Shown here: piece after piece, positions 8,422 to 17,417 of the stretch
Layout of the letters: each line of letters opens with the position of its first letter
Numbering within the stretch: the first letter of the stretch is position 1
Assembly: GCA_051872395.1 (NCBI GenBank)
Contig: JBJEDU010000029.1
Coordinates: forward strand, 1 to 64,000
Reading direction: 5' to 3'
Length of the DNA stretch: 64,000 bases
Source of the DNA: JBJEDU01 sp051872395
GTDB lineage: Bacteria > Bacillota_I > Bacilli_A > RFN20 > CAG-826
Notes under the pieces: generated by a model
What the model was told of the DNA's origin: nothing
Seen by the model: only the letters and a program-made list of their open reading frames with translations
Databases searched by the model: none
Position numbers and translations under genes: made by a program

Positions 8422-9207
8422 TTACCCCAATACAAAGAAATTTATTAATAAAAATAACGGTATAATAATCAATTGATGGCCTAAATAAATTGAAAGAGTA
8501 TGTCTTCCTAAAAAACATATTGGTCTTTCAAATTCATAGCGATGATAAAACAAAGATTTTTTATCTTTATAAAAGAAACGAGAAAATATTGCGCCAGCAA
8601 AAAAGAATGAAATATAAGGGAATAATGCCATATGATCAGCTTGACCAGCTGGTCTCCAAAGCATTGGAACATAAGCATTTTCACTACCTGGAATGCTATA
8701 AAGTATTGGTATACCAATATAAGCAAATAATAAAGTAGCGAGGCTAAACGCTGTTAGTGCTTTATATGATTTATCTTGAAAAAAGCAATATAAAAGTGTC
8801 GACCACGCTAAAACAGCAATAACATTAAAATCAATTCTCACATTTTGTTTAATAATGCCCCATGATTGTACTAAGTTAGTAACAACAGAAATTAATAACG
8901 CTAAAACAACCATTTGAGCGCCTCTTTTCCAATTGTTTTTTGAAAAAGCACAACTGACACCAGAAATAAAACAAAATAAACAAAGAATAAAAAATTGCAC
9001 TATTGCTCTAATATCGCTTTGCCAATACCACTTAAAGAAAGCAAAAGCTTCTGGATTCCAAGATTGACCATAACTATATAGATTCCAAAAAATATGATCA
9101 ATTAAAACGAATAAAATCAATATTCCACGAACGAAATCTATTTCATGAATTCTTTTTTCAAATGGTCCCACTCTTTTAAAAGAAGTATTTAACTCGTTAG
9201 CAGCCAT
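8422..9207 (-). CDS. DUF1624/HGSNAT-like integral membrane acyltransferase
   Basis: 261 aa with about seven hydrophobic segments. The N-terminal RIHEIDFVRGILILFVLIDH matches the start of the heparan-alpha-glucosaminide N-acetyltransferase/DUF1624 family (conserved D..RG and D/H in TM1). These proteins pass acyl groups across the membrane to sugars or other polar acceptors. It is the first gene of the operon and directly abuts the acyl-CoA ligase, which supports a shared acyl-transfer job. ATG at 9207 has no ribosome site and a TATACT box ends 9 nt upstream, so it may be leaderless. Confidence 0.72.
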   Translation of the reverse strand: MAANELNTSFKRVGPFEKRIHEIDFVRGILILFVLIDHIFWNLYSYGQSWNPEAFAFFKWYWQSDIRAIVQFFILCLFCFISGVSCAFSKNNWKRGAQMVVLALLISVVTNLVQSWGIIKQNVRIDFNVIAVLAWSTLLYCFFQDKSYKALTAFSLATLLFAYIGIPILYSIPGSENAYVPMLWRPAGQADHMALFPYISFFFAGAIFSRFFYKDKKSLFYHRYEFERPICFLGRHTLSIYLGHQLIIIPLFLLINFFVLG

Positions 9208-9330
9208 ACAATAATTAGTATAACATTACTAGAAAAAATAAACATCCAAATTTAATTAGACATAATAAGAACTTATTATGGTTGACTAATATTGATATTT
9301 TGAAACTACTTAATATGGTATAATCAAAAT
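9208..9330. promoter_or_regulatory. Divergent promoter region with a 20-bp palindrome
   Basis: Minus strand: TGTTATACT (extended -10) at 9217-9225 for the acyltransferase. Plus strand: TGGTATAAT (extended -10) at 9316-9324 for the aldehyde dehydrogenase. Between them CATAATAAG-AA-CTTATTATG (9261-9280) is a perfect 9-bp inverted repeat, shaped like an operator that could control both directions. Confidence 0.6.
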
Positions 9331-10722
9331 ATGGAAATAAAAGAAATAATTAACAAGCAAAGAGAATATTTTCTTTCAGGTAAAACCAAAGATATAAAAG
9401 AAAGAAAAGAAAACCTTATTAAAATTAAAAATCTAATTATTAAATATCAAAATGAAATAATAGAAGCTTTTAAACTTGATTTTAATAAATGTGAATTCGA
9501 TGTTATTTCGACAGAAATCATGATGGCGTTAGAAGAATGTAACTACATGATTAAAAACATTTATAAATTAACAAGAAGAAAGAGAGTAAAAACATCGATA
9601 TTATCTTTCCCATCCAAAGGATATCTGTATCAAGAGCCGTATGGAGTAACTTTAATAATGGCGCCTTGGAATTATCCTTTCCAATTAGCGATTTGTCCTC
9701 TTTTTGGTTCTTTGGCTGCTGGAAATACCTCAGTTATTAAACCTGCAAGTTATTCCCATCACGTCAGTGAAGTCATAAATAAAATATTTGTTGAATTCAA
9801 CAAACCAGAACTTGTAACCGTGGTCTTGGGTGATCGTTATGTTAATCAAGAATTATTAGACCAAAAATTTGATTATATATTTTTTACTGGTGGAGTAAAT
9901 GTTGGAAGATTAGTCTTAGAAAAAGCGAGTAAATATGTCACTCCTGTCACTTTAGAATTAGGAGGGAAATCACCTTGTATCGTCGATAAAAATGTTGATT
10001 TAGAAATTGCTGCGAAAAGAATAATTTGGGGAAAATATTTAAACGCTGGACAAACTTGTGTTTCTGTCGATTATGTTTGTGTTCATAAAGATGTGAAAGA
10101 ACAATTTATTGAACTATGTTTAAAATATATTAATAAATATTATTATAAAGATAATATTATTAGTGATGATTATCCTTATCTAATTAATGATAAACATTAT
10201 CAAAAAATTCTTTCCTTAGTTGAAAAAGAAAAAATAATTACTCAAGGAAAATATGATTCAAGATTATTTGAACCAATGATATTAAATAATATTTCTTTTA
10301 GTGATAAGATAATGGAAGAAGAAATATTTGGACCAATTCTACCAATTATCGAATTTAGTAGCATTGATGAAATAATTGAAAAAATTAATTTAAAAGATAA
10401 GCCACTTGCGTTATATTTATTTACTAAAGATAATTCTTTAGTTAAAAAAATAATTAATGAGATTTCTTTTGGTGGAGGATGCATTAATGATACAATAATG
10501 CATCTAGTCAATCTCAATCTTCCTTTTGGAGGAGTTGGACTTTCTGGAATGGGTTCATATCATGGAAAGAAAAGCTTTGAAACATTTTCACACACAAAAG
10601 GTGTTTTATTTAAAGGAAAAAGAGAATTAAATATTAAGTATCCACCTTATAATAAGAAGAAATTAAAATTATTAAAACGGATATCGCATTTGAATAAAAG
10701 CGAAAGGAGCAACAACTTATGA
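9331..10722 (+). CDS. Aldehyde dehydrogenase, class 3 (ALDH3-like)
   Basis: 463 aa. Oxidises aldehydes to acids with NAD(P). Motifs: MAPWNYPFQLAI (cofactor/substrate loop), FFTGGVNVGR (nucleotide binding), TLELGGKSP (general base Glu) and GQTCVSVDYV (catalytic Cys). Length and the short N-terminus match class 3 enzymes that act on medium- and long-chain or fatty aldehydes. The TGGTATAAT box ends 6 nt before the ATG, with no Shine-Dalgarno, so the mRNA is probably leaderless. It overlaps the MgtC-like gene by 4 nt (ATGA), so the two are translated together. Divergent from the acyl-CoA ligase operon, a hint that both handle fatty acyl groups. Confidence 0.9.
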   Translation: MEIKEIINKQREYFLSGKTKDIKERKENLIKIKNLIIKYQNEIIEAFKLDFNKCEFDVISTEIMMALEECNYMIKNIYKLTRRKRVKTSILSFPSKGYLYQEPYGVTLIMAPWNYPFQLAICPLFGSLAAGNTSVIKPASYSHHVSEVINKIFVEFNKPELVTVVLGDRYVNQELLDQKFDYIFFTGGVNVGRLVLEKASKYVTPVTLELGGKSPCIVDKNVDLEIAAKRIIWGKYLNAGQTCVSVDYVCVHKDVKEQFIELCLKYINKYYYKDNIISDDYPYLINDKHYQKILSLVEKEKIITQGKYDSRLFEPMILNNISFSDKIMEEEIFGPILPIIEFSSIDEIIEKINLKDKPLALYLFTKDNSLVKKIINEISFGGGCINDTIMHLVNLNLPFGGVGLSGMGSYHGKKSFETFSHTKGVLFKGKRELNIKYPPYNKKKLKLLKRISHLNKSERSNNL

Positions 10723-11474
10723 ATTTTCTAAACATTTTAGCAGATTCAACATCATTCACTACCCCTGAAAGTCTCGATTCCATAATTGTAAACTTTTTTA
10801 ACAATTTAGGTTGGTGGGGAAATTTAATTCTATTATTTATTTCATTATTTTTAGCCACATTATTTGGTGGTATATTAGGCTATCAAAGAGAAATCAATGG
10901 TCATCCAGCAGGATTTAGAACTCACGTTTTAATTTCCTTAGGAAGCGCACTCATCATGATTATCTCCATTTATGGAGTTCCAGGTGGGGCGACAAGAGAT
11001 CCAATGCGATTAGCCGCGGCTGGCGTTACTGGTATAGGCTTTTTAGGAACTGGCTCCATCATCAAAAATGGTGTCACGGTTAAAGGTTTAACCACTGCCG
11101 CGACCATTTGGGTCACTATGGCGGTTGGTATGAGTTGTGGTGCTGGTTATTTTGTAATTGGAACTTTGACTACCATTATCTCTTTAGTTGCGCTTATCAT
11201 CTTCAAACACATTGAAAATTGGGCATCAAAAAAGAGCACCAATATCATCATCTTAGTAAAATCAGATTTCCCAGTCTTTAAAGAATTAATTCCTCTTTTA
11301 GAGAAATATGAAATCGCTTATAAAGATTTTGATACAACACTCGTTGATGATTTCAATAAACAAGTATTAAGAATACATTTCAAATGTGTTGAAAAGAATA
11401 AAGAAGCCATCAATTTATTCATGCAAGAATTTAGGGAGAATTGTCAACCAATCGATATTTCTATCATTAAATAA
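10719..11474 (+). CDS. MgtC/SapB family membrane protein
   Basis: 251 aa. N-terminal membrane domain with family motifs GYQREINGHPAGFRTHVLIS and TGIGFLGTGSIIKNG, followed by TTAATIWVTMAVGMSCGAGY and a C-terminal soluble ACT-like part. MgtC proteins modulate magnesium homeostasis and F-type ATP synthase in some pathogens; many gut Firmicutes carry homologues without known role. A good ribosome site (AAAGGAG, 10 nt before ATG) and the 4-nt overlap with the aldehyde dehydrogenase indicate an operon. Followed by a bidirectional terminator. Confidence 0.87.
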   Translation: MNFLNILADSTSFTTPESLDSIIVNFFNNLGWWGNLILLFISLFLATLFGGILGYQREINGHPAGFRTHVLISLGSALIMIISIYGVPGGATRDPMRLAAAGVTGIGFLGTGSIIKNGVTVKGLTTAATIWVTMAVGMSCGAGYFVIGTLTTIISLVALIIFKHIENWASKKSTNIIILVKSDFPVFKELIPLLEKYEIAYKDFDTTLVDDFNKQVLRIHFKCVEKNKEAINLFMQEFRENCQPIDISIIK

Positions 11475-11493
11475 TGATTAGATAAATTAATAG

Positions 11494-11545
11494 AAAAAAA
11501 TAATCGCTATGACAAACATTATTCATAGCGATTTTATTTTTATTT
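11494..11545. terminator. Bidirectional terminator between MgtC-like gene and capF
   Basis: AATCGCTATGA (11502-11512) pairs with TCATAGCGATT (11523-11533); A-rich before and T-rich after, so it serves both convergent genes. Confidence 0.85.
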
Positions 11546-12643
11546 CTTATCAATTTCTTCTTTATAAGTATCACTTGTAGAAGGATTATATATCTCACTT
11601 ATCCACATTATTGTATGGCTATTAATTTCACCTACATTTGTAATTTCATGAGTATAATTAGGAATGATATCAACTTTCTTTAAATCTTCTCCAGAAACAA
11701 GATTTTCTATCATTTCATCAGTTTCGATATTTCTTTGACGAATTAAACATTTGCCCTTAACTGTGTAAAATATTTCTTTTTTATAAGTGTGATAATGACC
11801 ACCTTTAGTGATGTTTGGAAAAGAAATATTCTCGCTAATCTGGCCCCATTTTTCTGATTTATATAATTCTTGAAATGATCCCCGTTCATCTGAGGCATAA
11901 TTTAAAGGATAATTTTTGTCCGTTAAATAATCACAAAAAGTAATAAATAATTTACGTTCAAATTCATCATGAATTAAAGGAAGATGTCTTTCACTTTCAA
12001 TTTCTTGTTTAAAATAATAAAGCAAAGAACTTAACCTTCCAAGTGAACAATCATAAGTTGGATTTATATATAATATTTCTTTACTATCATGTTTAATTTT
12101 TCGTCTTAAACAATTATGAAATTCATTAACAATATCATCAATATAATTGTAATGGACAACATAATTTTCATCACGAATTTGAATAGGTAAATTATTAGCG
12201 ATGTTATAACAAAATGTCGCAGCAGCAGAATTATATTGAGGGCGACACCATTTACCAAAAACATTCGCTAAACGATAAATATAGACATTCAAAGATGAGT
12301 TGATTAAATAATCTTCCCCCATCTTTTTTGATTTACCATAATCATTATCTAAAGTCGCTTGAATCGAACTCGACATAATAATTGGTATATCTTTGTTATA
12401 TTGTTTTACTAAATCCGATAAAAGAATAGTGAAATTAGTATTACCATCATAAAACTCTTCTACTGTCAATGGACGATTAATACCTGCTAAATGGATAATT
12501 GCATCACAATTTTTAATATAAGAGACTAATTGTTCTTTAGTAGAATTAATATCATATTCAAAAACTTCATTGTTATGCTTTTTTAAAAGCAAACACATAT
12601 GTTTTCCAATAAATCCATTACTTCCAGTAACTAATACTTTCAT
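11540..12643 (-). CDS. capF: CapF-like bifunctional epimerase/reductase of UDP-L-FucNAc synthesis
   Basis: About 367 aa. N-terminal SDR domain (KVLVTGSNGFIGKHMCLLLK, IIHLAGINRP, MSSSIQATLDNDYGKSKKMG with the YxxxK pair) and C-terminal cupin (about 255-367; GGHYHTYKKEIFYTVKGKCL). This two-domain layout is that of CapF/WbjC, which epimerises at C3 in the cupin and reduces at C4 in the SDR to make UDP-6-deoxy-L-talosamine-type sugar. Start at ATG 12643, with GGAG 6 nt upstream; the 4-nt ATGA overlap with capG shows coupling. Together with capE and capG it completes UDP-N-acetyl-L-fucosamine synthesis. Confidence 0.88.
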   Translation of the reverse strand: MKVLVTGSNGFIGKHMCLLLKKHNNEVFEYDINSTKEQLVSYIKNCDAIIHLAGINRPLTVEEFYDGNTNFTILLSDLVKQYNKDIPIIMSSSIQATLDNDYGKSKKMGEDYLINSSLNVYIYRLANVFGKWCRPQYNSAAATFCYNIANNLPIQIRDENYVVHYNYIDDIVNEFHNCLRRKIKHDSKEILYINPTYDCSLGRLSSLLYYFKQEIESERHLPLIHDEFERKLFITFCDYLTDKNYPLNYASDERGSFQELYKSEKWGQISENISFPNITKGGHYHTYKKEIFYTVKGKCLIRQRNIETDEMIENLVSGEDLKKVDIIPNYTHEITNVGEINSHTIMWISEIYNPSTSDTYKEEIDKK

Positions 12644-13788
12644 TCTTTTCTCCAAACCATTTTATTAACAACCCCAGTATAAGATTGAATAATCTTGACA
12701 ACCTTATCACTGACATTAGTGTCTATATAATTATTTACTGGTTTACAACCATCTTTATTTAAAATAGCGACTTCCACTGCTTGAAGTAAGTTTTTAGTAT
12801 CAATACCCGCTAAAACGAAGCATGCTTCATCTAAAGCTTCAGGTCTTTCTGTACTCGTTCTAATACAAACCGCAGCGATTGGTTTATTAATTGAAGCATA
12901 GAAAGAACTTTCTTCTGGTAAAGTACCACTATCGCTAACCACACAATAAGCGTTCATTTGTAAATTGTTATAATCATGGAAACCTAAAGGTTCATGCATA
13001 ATAACTCTTTTATCTAAAACGAAACCAGATTGTTCTAATTTCTTTTTACTACGAGGATGGCAACTATATAAAATTGGCATATCATATTTTTTCGCTAATT
13101 CATTAATAGCGTTAAATAATGAATAGAAGTTTTTATCAGTATCAATATTTTCTTCTCGATGAGCGCTCAACAAAATATATTTACCTTTTTCTAATTTTAA
13201 TCTAGATAAAATATCACTCGATTCAATTTCTTTTAAATTATTTGTTAAAACTTCCGCCATCGGTGAACCGGTGACATAGGTTCTTTCTTTAGGAAGACCA
13301 GTATCTGCTAAATATCTTCTCGCGTGTTCTGAATAAGCTAAATTAACATCAGAGATAATATCAACGATTCGTCTATTAGTTTCTTCTGGTAAACATTCAT
13401 CTTTACATCTATTTCCAGCTTCCATATGGAAAATAGGAATGTGTAATCTTTTCGCACCAATAACTGATAAACATGAATTAGTGTCACCTAAAACCAATAC
13501 CGCATCTGGCATATTTTTTACCATTTCATCGTATGATTTAGCGATGATGTTACCCATTGTTTCTCCTAAAGAGTCACCAACAGCTGATAAATAAATATCA
13601 GGTTCTTTAATTTTTAAATCTTTAAAAAATACTCCATTTAAGGTGTAATCATAGTTTTGACCTGTATGCACTAAAAGAGTATCAAAATATAATCGACATT
13701 TATTAATGACCGCGGCTAAACGAATAATTTCTGGTCTAGTTCCAACGATGATCATTAATTTTAATTTTCCATTATTTAAAAATGGCAT
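12640..13788 (-). CDS. capG: UDP-N-acetyl-hexosamine 2-epimerase (CapG/WecB family)
   Basis: 382 aa. The non-hydrolysing 2-epimerase fold is shown by MIIVGTRPEIIRLAAVI, HTGQNYDYTLNGVFF, VLGDTNSCLS, IFHMEAGNRCKDECLPEE and SDSGTLPEESSF. In the CapE-CapF-CapG pathway the last step is 2-epimerisation to UDP-L-FucNAc, and the flanking capE and capF point to that rather than UDP-ManNAc synthesis. AAGGAG 9 nt before ATG fixes the start. Overlaps capF by 4 nt. Confidence 0.87.
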   Translation of the reverse strand: MPFLNNGKLKLMIIVGTRPEIIRLAAVINKCRLYFDTLLVHTGQNYDYTLNGVFFKDLKIKEPDIYLSAVGDSLGETMGNIIAKSYDEMVKNMPDAVLVLGDTNSCLSVIGAKRLHIPIFHMEAGNRCKDECLPEETNRRIVDIISDVNLAYSEHARRYLADTGLPKERTYVTGSPMAEVLTNNLKEIESSDILSRLKLEKGKYILLSAHREENIDTDKNFYSLFNAINELAKKYDMPILYSCHPRSKKKLEQSGFVLDKRVIMHEPLGFHDYNNLQMNAYCVVSDSGTLPEESSFYASINKPIAAVCIRTSTERPEALDEACFVLAGIDTKNLLQAVEVAILNKDGCKPVNNYIDTNVSDKVVKIIQSYTGVVNKMVWRKE

Positions 13789-13811
13789 AGTAATAAACTC
13801 CTTAATATTAT

Positions 13812-15008
13812 TTATTCGTGTTGTTTAACTGGTCCACCAAAAAGTTCCAATTTTTTGAGGAGTGTTTTCATTCCTTCAACATCAAGTCGGCCAGTATTAT
13901 GAGATGTATAACTTTCTCCTAAATTAAGTTTTTTATTTCCTTTTGAGAAATATTTATCATAATTGAGGTCACGATTATCAGCTTTAATGCAGAAGAAGTT
14001 ACCCATATCTATCGATTTTAACATTTCTTCTTGAGTGACTAAAGTTTCATAAAGTTTTTCACCATGACGAGTGCCGATATAAGAAATACCAGTTTTACTA
14101 TCTGTTAATTCAATGATTGCTTTCGCTAAAGTATCGATAGTGGCAGCAGGAGCTTTTTGAACAAATAAATCACCTTGTTCACCATGTTCGAATGCATATA
14201 ATACTAAATCGACTGCATCATCAAGTGTCATCATAAATCTTGTCATATCAGGGTTAGTGATAGTAATTGGTTTTCCTTCGCTAATTTGATTTAAAAATAA
14301 AGGAATGACACTTCCTCTACTAGCCATAACATTACCGTATCTCGTCAAACATAAAATTGTGTCACCTTCTAATAATTGACGGCTTCTAGCAATAACGTTT
14401 TTCTCCATTAATGCTTTAGAAATTCCCATCGCATTGATTGGATATGCGGCTTTATCTGTCGATAAGAAAATAGCTTTTTTAACGTGATTTCTCACACATG
14501 CAGTAATAACATTATCGCTACCAATAACGTTAGTTCTTACTGCTTCCATTGGATAAAATTCACAAGAAGGAACTTGCTTTAACGCCGCAGCAGAGAAGAC
14601 ATAATCAACTCCGATAAAAGCGTCAATGATACTATCAAGATTTCTTACATCACCAATATAAAATTTTAATTTGTCACTATTGTATGCTTTACGCATATCA
14701 TCTTGTTTCTTTTCATCACGACTGAGAATACGAATTTCTTTAATGTCAGAATTTAAAAATCGATCGACGACCGCATGACCAAAACTACCAGTTCCACCAG
14801 TAATTAATAACACTTTATCTTTTAATATAGAAGTGTCGGTTTTTGCATGTTCTTTAAGTTTTTCAATGATTCCTTTCAACTTTAATTGGTCGACATTTTT
14901 TTCATCATTTTCATAAAGAACATATGTTCTAAGTGGCATGCCAACGATTTCACTCGCGGCTTTTTGTGTTAATTTGCAATTTTTGCGTATTTTTTTTAAT
15001 GATTCCAT
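13812..15008 (-). CDS. capE: CapE-like UDP-GlcNAc 4,6-dehydratase/5-epimerase with N-terminal XRE HTH domain
   Basis: 398 aa. Residues 1-52 resemble an XRE helix-turn-helix (SLKKIRKNCKLTQKAASEIV, RTYVLYENDEKNVD). From about residue 66 begins a full inverting 4,6-dehydratase of the CapE/FlaA1 type: LLITGGTGSFGHAVVDRF, AALKQVPSCEFYPMEAV, STDKAAYPINAMGISKALME (TDKA..P....G.sK active site) and RYGNVMASRGSVIPLF. It starts UDP-L-FucNAc synthesis. AGGAGA 6 nt before ATG 15008 supports translation of the HTH part; ordinary CapE begins near residue 62. Whether the HTH binds DNA is unknown. First gene of capE-G-F, with no glycosyltransferase nearby. Confidence 0.85.
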   Translation of the reverse strand: MESLKKIRKNCKLTQKAASEIVGMPLRTYVLYENDEKNVDQLKLKGIIEKLKEHAKTDTSILKDKVLLITGGTGSFGHAVVDRFLNSDIKEIRILSRDEKKQDDMRKAYNSDKLKFYIGDVRNLDSIIDAFIGVDYVFSAAALKQVPSCEFYPMEAVRTNVIGSDNVITACVRNHVKKAIFLSTDKAAYPINAMGISKALMEKNVIARSRQLLEGDTILCLTRYGNVMASRGSVIPLFLNQISEGKPITITNPDMTRFMMTLDDAVDLVLYAFEHGEQGDLFVQKAPAATIDTLAKAIIELTDSKTGISYIGTRHGEKLYETLVTQEEMLKSIDMGNFFCIKADNRDLNYDKYFSKGNKKLNLGESYTSHNTGRLDVEGMKTLLKKLELFGGPVKQHE

Positions 15009-15059
15009 AAGAAATCTCCTATCTATATTTAAAATATAATAGTATTAATTATAGTTCAA

Positions 15060-15083
15060 TAAAAAAGTGCAATTTTTGCATTT
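15060..15083 (-). terminator. Weak hairpin after the GDPD gene
   Basis: AATGCA-aaaat-TGCACTT followed by a T6 run on the minus strand, right after the stop at 15084. Stem is short, so termination may be partial and the capE promoter must lie close by. Confidence 0.35.
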
Positions 15084-15812
15084 TTACTTTAATGCTTCTT
15101 GCACTTCTTTATAATCAATATTTTCAAATGTTATCGTATCAATTTTGCCCTTAATAGAATTTAATTCATCTTTATTTCTAATGGTCCAAACATTGACGAA
15201 ATGATGTTTTTGATATCTTCTAACCGTTTTATCATTTACTAATAATTGGTCGATATCAATTGAATTAAAAAGTGGTCTAAATAACATTGTCCATTTCTTT
15301 TTACTCCACACTAATAAGGAAGTAATGACTTTATGTTTTCTTACTCTCGCTAACACTCTTGGATCAAAAGAAATGAACATATATTTTGATTTATCTTTTA
15401 TTTTATTTTTAATAAATTCATTAAATACTTTTGCTAAAGATTTGTAGTTAAGGTCCACGACTTTAAGTTCGATAACTAAAGGCACTCTTTCATTAATTAA
15501 AGATAAGACTTCTTCTAATAAAGGAACTTTTCCACCATCTAAAAGTTTGTAATTATCACAAATTTCTTGATATGTTAATTTCTCGATTTGTCCTTGTTTA
15601 CCAGTTGTGCGAAGTAAATCATCATCGTGACAAACCACTAATAAGTTATCTTTTGTTAAATGAATATCGAGCTCAATCGCTAAATCATGTTTAATCGCGT
15701 TATTAAAAGCCTTCAATCCATTTTCTGTAAATTTTTCATTGTGTAATCCTCGATGCGCAATTCCTTTTAAAAAACGAGGATCAATTTTATTAATTAGTTT
15801 ATCTTTTTTCAT
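15084..15812 (-). CDS. Glycerophosphodiester phosphodiesterase (GDPD family)
   Basis: 242 aa. Hydrolyses glycerophosphodiesters to glycerol-3-phosphate and an alcohol. Motifs GIAHRGLHNEKFTENGLKAF (HR..NT/EN), AIELDIHLTKDNLLVVCHDD (E-D and catalytic His) fit the TIM-barrel GDPD family. No signal peptide, so cytoplasmic. It starts 2 nt after the stop of the MFS transporter and lacks its own ribosome site, so the transporter probably supplies its substrate. Confidence 0.9.
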   Translation of the reverse strand: MKKDKLINKIDPRFLKGIAHRGLHNEKFTENGLKAFNNAIKHDLAIELDIHLTKDNLLVVCHDDDLLRTTGKQGQIEKLTYQEICDNYKLLDGGKVPLLEEVLSLINERVPLVIELKVVDLNYKSLAKVFNEFIKNKIKDKSKYMFISFDPRVLARVRKHKVITSLLVWSKKKWTMLFRPLFNSIDIDQLLVNDKTVRRYQKHHFVNVWTIRNKDELNSIKGKIDTITFENIDYKEVQEALK

Positions 15813-15814
15813 AA

Positions 15815-17260
15815 TTAATTATCGACATCTAACGCTTCTAAACCTTTTTTAATCTTATTCTTATCAACTTTGATATTTTTAACAAAGAAGAAAACGATAA
15901 GAGAAAGGACTAAACAAATAATGGAATAAATTGGAAGGAAAGAAAAATCAAAATTAAATTGAGGTAAAAGAAGAACACCTAATAAACATGGTGTAATAGT
16001 TTGGGCTGCCATGGAGGAAGCATAATATAAACCAGTGAATTTACCAATCTTTTTACTTGAACATAATTCAACAACCATTGGGAATGAATTTACATGAACT
16101 AAGCTCATGCCAAATCCTTTGATGAACCAAACAATATATAAATATGCAGGGAAAACATTAAATCCATTTGAAGAAGCGCTAAGAGGGATAAATGAGGAAC
16201 ACAAAATCCAAATTAATGTACCTAAAATCGCTAAAGAGAGACCAGAAAACACTGTCCATTTTCTTCCAATTTTAGAGGATAAAATACCGCCAATTAAAAA
16301 TCCGATAACACTTCCAACACCACCAACAATCGTGTTTATCATTGAAGAAGAATGTTCGCATCCTAAATAGAAAATTGTATAGTTGCCAATAAATGTCGAT
16401 ACAGCGTTATCGCTCATAAACCATAAAAACTCTGCCGCTAAAATTAAAATCAACATAATTTTATTAGCTTTACTCATTGGTTTCTCTTCATCTTTAGAAA
16501 CATCATCTTCTACTGCAGCGAGTTTCTCACCGAGTTCCATATCGCCTCTAACTTCTTCAGCGATTTTATTTTCATTAACATTGAAGAACAAAACTAAAGC
16601 ACTTACTAAAATTAAAACACTAGCTACTAAGAATGGACCTTCAATAAGCCAAATATTTGATGTCCCATTTACCCAATATTCGCTAGTGTTTTCACTTGTA
16701 CCAAGATACTTTGAAAAACTAAAGAAAATTGCTAAAACTGTTGCAAAAGCCCCACCAATATATCCCATTATGTTAATAATTCCGTTAGCTTTACTACGAA
16801 GTGGTTTAGGTGTCATATCAGGCATTAACGCTACAGCAGGATTACGATACATCATTGCAAAGAAAACAACAATTGCCATCACAACGAATGTTCCAAATAA
16901 ATTATGGAAATGGAAAAAGACAGGAATAAATGGGAAAGCGATTGCACATACAAATGTCCCTACTAAAATAAATGGCATTCTTTTACCAATTTTTGTATGT
17001 GTCCTATCACTTAATTTTCCAAATATCGGAAGCATAATTAAGGCTGCAAGATTATCAAAAGCCATCACAATACCAACCAGATATTGTACTGACCTTTCAT
17101 CAGTAGTGTGAAATACTTCTTTAAATAGTTCAGTAAGCATTGTTGGACACCAGCTATCATAGACTTGCCATAATAACAAAATGCCAAAAAACGCAAACCC
17201 AATTAAACAAGTTCTTTTGTAATTGAGTTTCAAAGGTGAAGAATTTGATTTACTATTCAT
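15815..17260 (-). CDS. Major facilitator superfamily transporter (GPH/SLC45-like)
   Basis: 481 aa, 12 predicted membrane helices. FGKLSDRTHTKIGKRMPFIL is the loop 2-3 signature of MFS sugar transporters (G-x-L-S-D-R-T....G-R/K-R-x-P), found in SLC45 and GPH symporters, and a central acidic loop lies near residues 225-255. AGAGG 7 nt before ATG supports the start. Paired with GDPD. Substrate could be a glycerophosphodiester or a glycoside; the downstream phosphodiesterase favours the first, while the nearby sugar operon keeps the second open. Confidence 0.8.
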   Translation of the reverse strand: MNSKSNSSPLKLNYKRTCLIGFAFFGILLLWQVYDSWCPTMLTELFKEVFHTTDERSVQYLVGIVMAFDNLAALIMLPIFGKLSDRTHTKIGKRMPFILVGTFVCAIAFPFIPVFFHFHNLFGTFVVMAIVVFFAMMYRNPAVALMPDMTPKPLRSKANGIINIMGYIGGAFATVLAIFFSFSKYLGTSENTSEYWVNGTSNIWLIEGPFLVASVLILVSALVLFFNVNENKIAEEVRGDMELGEKLAAVEDDVSKDEEKPMSKANKIMLILILAAEFLWFMSDNAVSTFIGNYTIFYLGCEHSSSMINTIVGGVGSVIGFLIGGILSSKIGRKWTVFSGLSLAILGTLIWILCSSFIPLSASSNGFNVFPAYLYIVWFIKGFGMSLVHVNSFPMVVELCSSKKIGKFTGLYYASSMAAQTITPCLLGVLLLPQFNFDFSFLPIYSIICLVLSLIVFFFVKNIKVDKNKIKKGLEALDVDN

Positions 17261-17417
17261 TTAATTTTTCCTCTTCTTTTTTAAAAAAATTTTATCGGTA
17301 GCAGTTTCTTCATAAATCGATATTTTTTATAGAAGAAAAAGTGTTCCATCCAAGTCAAAATTAGTAACTTGCCTCATATTGATAGTTTATCATTGAATGA
17401 ATACTAATATAAATAAA

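Noticed and set aside
9282..9324. TTGACT at 9282 as -35 of the aldehyde dehydrogenase promoter
   Set aside because: It lies 31 nt before the TATAAT box; the extended -10 (TGG) makes a distinct -35 unnecessary.
16383..17111. 242-residue plus-strand frame opposite the MFS transporter
   Set aside because: Shadow of a membrane-protein gene; no ribosome site, low-complexity Thr/Ile/Lys composition.
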